Origin: Ophioceras dolichostomum
Taxonomy: Eukaryota; Ascomycota; Sordariomycetes; Magnaporthales; Ophioceraceae
Direction of reading: 5' to 3'
Length of the DNA stretch: 64,000 bases
Assembly (NCBI GenBank): GCA_003049485.1
Contig: PYST01000161.1
Span: forward strand, 24,511 to 88,510
How positions within the stretch are numbered: position 1 is the stretch's first letter; every line of letters starts with the position of its first letter. This document shows positions 57,216 to 64,000 of the stretch, piece by piece. A model generated the notes under the pieces. That model saw only the letters and a list, made by a program, of their open reading frames with translations. It had not been told where the DNA came from and ran no database searches. The position numbers were made by a program, and so were the translations under genes.

Positions 57216-59162
57216 TCACCTAGCCTCCCAAGGAATACCATCCAAATCATCCATAAACTCCTCATAGCCATCGACGTCACTCCCACCACTCTTCACAACA
57301 CACCCCCCTCCTCCTCCATCCTCATCCTCCCCGTCATCACTACCCGCAACTCCCCCCCCTCCTCCAAAAATCACGCTGAAATCCGCATAAACATCATCCA
57401 GCTCCTCGCTGCTCTCATACCGACTTTCCAGCTCTGACGTCGGGAACGCGACTCCACCATCACCGTCGTCATCGTCAGACCCTCCCATTCCGAGCACAGG
57501 TCGCAGACGCGGCGATATCGAGGGGAGCCGAGCAGTAGTGGCCCTGACACGTGGGCTGATGGCGTCGACGGGACGGAGCGCCTTCGACGGCGAGCCGGGC
57601 GGCGGTGTCGTGGTTGTCCGTGCGGCTGCTCCGGCGGCGGCGCGGGAGAGCGGGTGGGGAGGCGTGGCGATTGAGGGGATCGGGATGGCGAAGGGTGGGG
57701 GAGGGGGGCGGAAGGGCGAGGGTTGCGGTGGCGGGTGCGCGACTGTTGCTGTTGTTGTTGTCGCTGCTGCGGCTGCTGCTGCTGAGAAGCCGGTGGTAGT
57801 GCGGGCTAGGGGACTACTGCTACTCGAATAGGCGGCGGTGACACGTTGCGGTGGTGGTGGTGGACGCGAAGACACGGGAGCGGGGAAGGGGTGTCGGAAC
57901 GGAGGCGCCAGTGCAGGGGCCACCGCGAAGGCGGTCGTGGGCGTAACAGCTGCCGAGGAACTGAAGGGTGGTGGTGGTTGTTGTTGTTGTTGTCTTGTTG
58001 CAGTGGAGACCGCCGCCGAGCCGGCGACCACGCCCTGTATGCCCGGGGAGAAGTGGAGCAGCGCGGTGGACGCAGCCATGTCGGCTACGCTGGCGTCGCC
58101 GCGCTCGGCTGCCTCGACGTAGACGCGGAGGCGGAAGCGGTTGATGATGGCGGCGCGGCGGAGGAGTTCTGATGCGGCGGGGTGGTGATGGTGGTGGTGT
58201 TGCTGGGGTGGCACGACGGGAACGAGCTGCTGCTGGTGCAAGCCTTGCGACGAGGAGGAGGAGGAGGAGGGCGAAGCTGACGGTGGTGGTGGCCCTGATA
58301 CCGGTACGGTGGACGAGGCTAGGCGTTTCGCGGCAGCGACGGCCGCCATCCGGAGGAACCGCTTGTCCATCCCGCCGACGCCTAGACCTTCACGGCTAGG
58401 GACGTGGGTGGCCGGGACGGAGAACGGGCGCGAGAGCCGGCTCGTCACGAGGTTACGGAGTAGCCGGCGCTTCTTGCTGCATAGCGTTGCCGTCAGGGGC
58501 CCGTCTACGTCGGAGGAGGGCCGTCTGCGCTTGAATGCCTCGTATTCGGAGTATCCTCCTCCTTCCTGGGAGGAGCCCCCGCCGAAGGGTCCTCTGGGCG
58601 GTTGGAAGACGTAGGCCTGTTTGGGGACTGGAGTGAACAGTGAGAAACTGCTGTTGGCCAACTGGCTTGCTGAGCTGGTAGAGGTCGTAGTGGCAAAAGA
58701 AGCCGTTGATATTGGAGCCATGGCTGATGAAAACAAGTCAGGGCTCGTTGGCGAAGGCCCGGAGGCAAAAGGAGGATCCCACGGGGAGGGGGATAGAGGA
58801 GGAGGTGGTGGTAAGGGACTAATCGACCGTGGTTGTTGTGATGTCGATGGCGTTAGAGGAGTGGTGGGAGTTCCCATGGCCTTCGTCTTGAGAGTGTCTG
58901 TAGTCGGCCGAGGAGGATGTTGATGATGTCGTACATGATGCTGTTGTTGGTGGTGTTGTTGTTGCTGCTGCTGCTGCTGCTGGGCTCTGAAGCTCTGGGC
59001 GAGGATGGTTTGCGACAGACGGGCCGTCGCGGCGGCAGCAGCCGTCACGCTGGCCGCCGTCACTGCCTCATCGTCCTGCATGATGCTTCGCCGCCATGGT
59101 CCGTACTCCTCTCTCGGGGAGCTCTGGTTCCTCGCGTCTCGCTGGATCACCAGGGCCTCCAT
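57216..59162 (-). CDS. Fungal-specific low-complexity protein with conserved basic blocks
   Basis: A 648-residue single-exon frame. Long stretches are simple (poly-Gln/His near 65-85, Pro/Ser/Thr runs, Gly/Asp-rich C-terminus). Three blocks look structured and are of a kind I associate with an uncharacterised fungal family: SKKRRLLRNLVTSRLSRPFS, DKRFLRMAAVAAAKRLA, and ELLRRAAIINRFRLRVYVE. They are basic and helical, suggesting nuclear localisation or protein binding. The C-terminus is acidic (SSEELDDVYADFSVIFGG, ending YEEFMDDLDGIPWEAR), as in activation-type regions. No enzymatic motif is present. The function is unknown. The ATG at 59162 opens the frame, with pyrimidine-rich DNA further upstream on the same strand. 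Confidence 0.75.
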   Translation of the reverse strand: MEALVIQRDARNQSSPREEYGPWRRSIMQDDEAVTAASVTAAAAATARLSQTILAQSFRAQQQQQQQQQHHQQQHHVRHHQHPPRPTTDTLKTKAMGTPTTPLTPSTSQQPRSISPLPPPPPLSPSPWDPPFASGPSPTSPDLFSSAMAPISTASFATTTSTSSASQLANSSFSLFTPVPKQAYVFQPPRGPFGGGSSQEGGGYSEYEAFKRRRPSSDVDGPLTATLCSKKRRLLRNLVTSRLSRPFSVPATHVPSREGLGVGGMDKRFLRMAAVAAAKRLASSTVPVSGPPPPSASPSSSSSSSQGLHQQQLVPVVPPQQHHHHHHPAASELLRRAAIINRFRLRVYVEAAERGDASVADMAASTALLHFSPGIQGVVAGSAAVSTATRQQQQQPPPPFSSSAAVTPTTAFAVAPALAPPFRHPFPAPVSSRPPPPPQRVTAAYSSSSSPLARTTTGFSAAAAAAATTTTATVAHPPPQPSPFRPPPPPFAIPIPSIATPPHPLSRAAAGAAARTTTTPPPGSPSKALRPVDAISPRVRATTARLPSISPRLRPVLGMGGSDDDDGDGGVAFPTSELESRYESSEELDDVYADFSVIFGGGGGVAGSDDGEDEDGGGGGCVVKSGGSDVDGYEEFMDDLDGIPWEAR

Positions 59163-62100
59163 CAGTCAGAAAGATGCTTCGCCCAACGGCCAAGCCAGAT
59201 AGGTGCGTTGTGTCGATATTGGCGGGTGTTTTGGCTGCTTGCGGTCCTTGATAGGGCATGTATCGAGGGAAGTTTGGTCTGCTTGCCCCGGTGTGGGTTA
59301 CCTGGAGTTGGTCGGCTCTAGGGTGATGGCAATTGGATTGTGATGCGGCTTGAAGGATTGTGGCTGTTCCTGCATGTATGTGTGGCCGGAAGCGGGGTGA
59401 ACGGGATGGGCCGAAGGGCGCTGTTCCAGCCTCGAAAGATCAAAGGAACCGGCGTGTGTGGCGTGTGGGCAGGCTCAGGAGTACGTAAAGAAAATTTCGG
59501 GAGGCAAGAGGTGACGGAAGGTGCACAACTGTTGGTGGGCTGCTCGTCTCAGTTGCGAAGCCGCCGGCACATCCTGGCAAGGGTCTTCGGTCAACCAGCT
59601 AGGAAGGTCGTGGGGCGAGAAGCGACAGAAGAGCCTCCCATTGCCCACGTGGGCAACGCCGGGGACTATAGGTCACTAATATCGTCGGAGTCGGGGATGT
59701 GGCCTGCTGGAGATGGAATGAGGGTGCGTCCCGACGAGGGAAGACAAGACCAGCCTCGAGACGGAGGCGGGAGCTAGTGGCGGAGCGTGTGTCGGGAGGT
59801 GAGGTTGGACGGGAGAGGGTTTAAATTTCCACCAGTGGGCCAAGCGCTGGGAAGAGCCGTTGGCACGAGGTGACAGGCAAGGGGTGATGCGTTGCCACCA
59901 CTGTACGCCTGCCTGCACCAGAGCTAGCGTATTAGTGGCGCAGCCAGCTTGTCCAGTGATTATCCAAGCCGGTGAGCGTGAGGGGTTCCTCGTCCAGACT
60001 GGATGTAAGAGACGAGAAAAGGCCGCAGGGGAGCCCTAGGGGTTTGCCAAGCTCTGACTGAAGTCCAGGTGCAAGTGCTGATGCGCTGGTCTTCACGCGT
60101 TGGGTCCAAGACGGTGACAAGCTTCGTGTGTCGACCCGACAATCCGGGTCAGAACCAGAAAATCGGGGCGCAGGTAAGTCCACGGTGAAGAAGGCTGGAG
60201 GAAGACCGTCCGCGGAGGATGATCCAGACAGTCGGTAACTGCACCCAGAGATAAGATCAGGTTGGGTACGGGAGTGGGAGGATGGGGGTTCTAGACGGGG
60301 AGCGTGGGAAAAGGGGTATGGGGAGAAGGGGGAAGAAAAGGGGAAGGGAGAGCGGGATGGATGGGATGAGAGAGGCGCGGGTGTCTTTGATAGGGAGGGG
60401 CAAAGCGGTAGCAACCGTATTTATTAGACGACACTCGAGCGGCCAGACCAGCCGTTTAGGCCTGGGTGGTCGTGTGATGAGCGAGCCGATACAAGATGGT
60501 TTTGCTTTTTGCTGAGTGGTAGTCCTTTCTCGCTTGTCTAGCTGTTTCCCGCTACTCCGTGCTTCTTGCTTCGTCCTTAGCCTCACTTGACTATGGGGAA
60601 CACTCGGGAGGGAGTTGGAGGGGGAGTAGGATGTAGTGTGCGGGTGAGTGCGTGTGTGAGTGAGTAGGCGTCTGTGCTAGGTGTTTGTGGGGTGTGTCGT
60701 GGGACTGGCACGCAGCTGGGCGCAGACCGGATCGTCAGGTGGGAAGGCGAGGGCTACACCATGCGGAAACCGTGCAGCTGCTTTAACGTAATGGTATTAT
60801 CTGAGGAAGAGGGGGTGTGATTCTTTTGCCGGATTTGTGTGTTGCGGCACCCTTGACCAACCAGTGCGTTACGGGGAAGTGCCAGGAAGCAATGTTGGGG
60901 AAGAAGCAAAGCGGCCTGCAAGACGGCTGGCTGGCTGGCTGAGGGACAGGGAGGAGCAGCTAGTCAGGGGGGCCAAGAAACACGCCGCCGCCTCTGGAAG
61001 CAAAGGCAGATGTAGCAGCAGAGGCAAAGGATTTTGGGTCCTCCGTCCTCCTGTGATTTGGTGCCCTCGTGGTTTGGTGCTGCTTCAAACGGAGGAATCC
61101 CGTAGAGAAAGCTGACTGTGATCCGTGCCTCACAGTGTGATGGCCTGGGCTGGCTGCAGGCAGGCTGTCGCTCGGCTGGCGGACCCTGGATCGTTTGCGC
61201 TGTCTGGAGATGCGACTGGGCAGGCAACCGCCACGCTCATCAACGGCCAGAGATCGAAGCCAAAGCCTAGATCGTTGTTGAGTCGTTTTGCAGACCCAGT
61301 ATCTAAGCTCGGCTTCGGCGTGATGGTGAAGAGAGCAGGAGTGAAAGGATGATGCAGGCTTTGGAGGCTGGCAAGCCGCCTGACCGGCCTTATTTCACAA
61401 GTTGATGTGCAGAAGTTCGCCTCCGGCCAATACCGTGCCAGGTAAGATAGATTATTTCGGTGGATTCCGTGTTGTCTGTGAGCCGGTCTGACCCCGAGAA
61501 GGATGAACGATGATGACAATGGGAGGGACTCCGGACGAATAAAACATAGGACGGGCAGTATGTAGGACGGCCGGGAAGTGCGGTATGTACAATCCTATAA
61601 AGGTGCTCGGTCGTATGTGGCAAATCGGTTTTTGTTCTTCTGTTGCTGAATCGGGGAACCCAAGGAGGGGGGAGGGGGGCGGCCGATGCAGAGGGCCAAG
61701 AAGACGGAGTGCGAATCGAAGACGAAAATACGGCGGCACAATGGTGATGGTGGGATCGGATCCAAAGAAGAGGGACTCGGGGAAGCGAGGGAACACAAGC
61801 AGCGACAGGCAAAAGAAGCTGTCAGCCAAAAGAGCCAATGAGCAAAAAAAGCAAAAGGGGAGGGTAGCGAGCGGCGTGCCCTTCTGATCAGGACTTGTCA
61901 AGACGGAAGAAGCGCAGAGTCGAGGAGGGGGGAGGGGGGAGGGGAAAGCGACGAACATGGTCGGGTGTCTGCCAGTGTGGTGTGGTGTGCCAGACGAGTC
62001 CTGATGGTGGTGTGAGGAGACCAATTTTCATAGCGTAATCCAATGCTCTGTCACTTTAACATTTTCTGCGCTCCAATCGATCCCAATGGCTCTTTGGCCT

Positions 62101-64000
62101 TTCCGCCCTGGAGCTGGAGCTGGGGTCGCGTTTTCCCCGGAAATTCTCCACTCGGGGCTAAAAAGCCTCAAGCTTCCCAATTTCTGTTCCAGCCCCTGTC
62201 GCTGGCCTGTTGCCCGCCTTTTGGGGGTGCTAAAGGCACGGGCGGTTCCCCTCTCGAGAATATGTGAGCTGGGGCCGATTGGGCCTGACCAAGCGGGTGG
62301 CACAGTGGGAAGGTTGCTCTGAGCAGGGATATTGTAGCTTAAATTGCTGGAAGAGGCGCCTTGGCTGATGAGCGAGGAGGGGAAGTCGTGCTCGCTCGTT
62401 GAGGCTTTGTTTGCCGTTTTCACTGAACATTCTGGACAACATGCTTGTGTGTGCTGTGCCTCCACTGGTTCCTATTTTTTTTGTCCTACAAGTCTTCTGT
62501 TCTGCTCTGTCCGTAGTCTCTTTCGAACTCCCTCGGACCTTCTTTGGCCTCGACTCGTTTCTCGTCTTGTGTGCAAAGATCCGGGGCCAACCACGACGAA
62601 AAAGCACGTTACAAATACAGCACGAACGTGTGGTCGCACGCCCATCCATTCGGAGCGACATGCTGCGACGGTCTCCGCTTCCCTGTATTCGCATGCACGG
62701 GGAAATGATGGATTGCGGGGTTCGTACGCAATAAGCGCGTGAGACGTGAGATCAATGGGAGATGGAGAATCGGTGCCTGCCGTTGTCGGAACAAATGGAA
62801 GCTTCACCAGCATCAGCAATAGAAGCCAACGTACGGGCCTGTAGTTGTCAGTGACAGGCAACGGACGACGTTGCCGATTCCGCTGACTGTTTTGGATATT
62901 GGAATTCCGTACGGACGGATTGCATGCCTCTGGATACCTACATATGTGGCGGACGCTGTTGGACGCTACTGATGCCATGTATGTATAGACGCTAGGTTCG
63001 GACCGTACACAAGGTATCCTTTCGTCTTTTACTTTCCGTCGATGGCGTCGTCACAGGACCAGCATCATGCCATCCGACGGTTGACAGGCTGTCACAATGT
63101 CACATTCCCAGAGAGCGGACGAGACTTCATGCTTCATGGTTGAGGACACCAACTGCACGCACTAGCCCAGCTGGTACCCAGGGTGGGAGTGCCCAAGGGT
63201 GGGAGCTAGAGCTGATGGCTGGAAAAGTCGAAAGAAATCCCAAGACGATCCTCATTCGACCAGATGATGGTCACGCGGCGTTCAGAAATGGTCAAAAAGA
63301 GATTTCACAACCAATCACGACCCCGCGACCTTGGCTCTGCAACAAGCCACCACGACGCTATTGGCAGTTTGGGCACGCGGGGCTTTCGGTCATCGATCCA
63401 GCTTTTCCGGGTCCCCTTTTATCCCCTCCCTGTTACGATTAGCTCGACTAGCTCGCTAGCCCGAGAATTGGTACCCAGGATGGCAAGAGGTATCTCACCG
63501 CTTGGGAATTGCAGGCATTGGGACTTCTTGATGTCGTTGGGGAGAAGCAGCAAATCGTAGTAATGAGATGGGACCTTCCGTTTCCTTTCCCTCCCTTTCC
63601 ACCTCTGGTTTCCTCCATTTCTCCTCTTTCCTCTTGTCTCCATGCCGCTTTGCTAGTCTGCCAATACATGCAAGCCCTTGGTGCTCCACTGGGTAATCTG
63701 TGCCAGAGGACTGGGACAGTGGTTGCTCTCACCCGGGTTTCCATCCCATGTTCCCATGTCTGCCCAGCAAACTTGCGTCTCCACACGCCCGAACCAGCCC
63801 GCTGGAGCAGACTTGCCTTCGGTGAGACATATTGGGAAATCTCCCTCCTGTTGGCCCGTTGTTCAACATCGAGAAATTGGAGAGCCAACAAGACTCGCAG
63901 ACGGGGCAGCACGTGGGCGACACTCATCGATGGTCCGGCTTTCCTCTTCACCAATGTCCTTGATTGTCTTGTCCAGCACAAAGCTTGAGAGCATGGGAGG
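59163..64000. other. 4.8-kb right end without a supported gene
   Basis: The part nearest the 648-residue gene should hold its promoter; the minus strand is pyrimidine-rich at 60270-60380. The rest contains G/A-rich blocks (61655-61690, 61920-61945) and short frames without motifs on either strand. A gene may begin beyond the right edge. Confidence 0.45.

Noticed and set aside
63448..63981. 177-codon minus-strand frame at the right edge
   Set aside because: No motif or splice support, and the opposite strand is equally open.

Overview
The window is nuclear DNA of a filamentous ascomycete, most likely a Sordariomycete. The genes have short introns with GT-AG ends and fungal branch sites (one is a perfect TACTAAC). 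A nuclear mitochondrial-import gene (COX4) is present. The protein set (Clr5-ankyrin protein, CRH-type GH16 cell-wall enzyme, OrdA-like P450, poly-Gln Myb proteins) is typical of these fungi, and short GGTA/TAGGTACC repeats are scattered between genes. Exon models below were built by hand from splice sites and reading phase. I had no alignment or transcript data.

Left block, 0.6-17.3 kb, looks accessory or secondary-metabolism-like. It holds a divergent dihydroxy-acid dehydratase (minus), a stretch with coding-like but broken minus-strand exons, a seven-exon cytochrome P450 (minus), a tRNA-Trp (minus), a membrane-anchored short-chain dehydrogenase (plus) and a 1469-residue Clr5-ankyrin protein (minus). 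A second DHAD copy beside a P450 is the arrangement known from the aspterric acid cluster, where the extra DHAD protects the producer. Whether that applies here is inference, because no terpene cyclase is visible.

Middle block, 17.3-45.3 kb, is gene-poor. It has a GPI-anchored CRH-family glucan-chitin transglycosylase (minus) and two Myb/SANT-type regulators transcribed away from each other (24.9-28.6 kb minus, 43.7-45.2 kb plus). About 15 kb between the two regulators shows no convincing protein gene. That is large for such a fungus and may hold long leaders, non-coding RNA or regulatory DNA.

Right block, 48.5-59.2 kb, is more ordinary: a YtcJ-type amidohydrolase, a DUF4604 protein, COX4 and two low-complexity proteins, one of which carries basic and helical blocks that look conserved. 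The last 4.8 kb show no gene I can support. A 24-base N gap lies in a poly-C tract upstream of the ankyrin gene.
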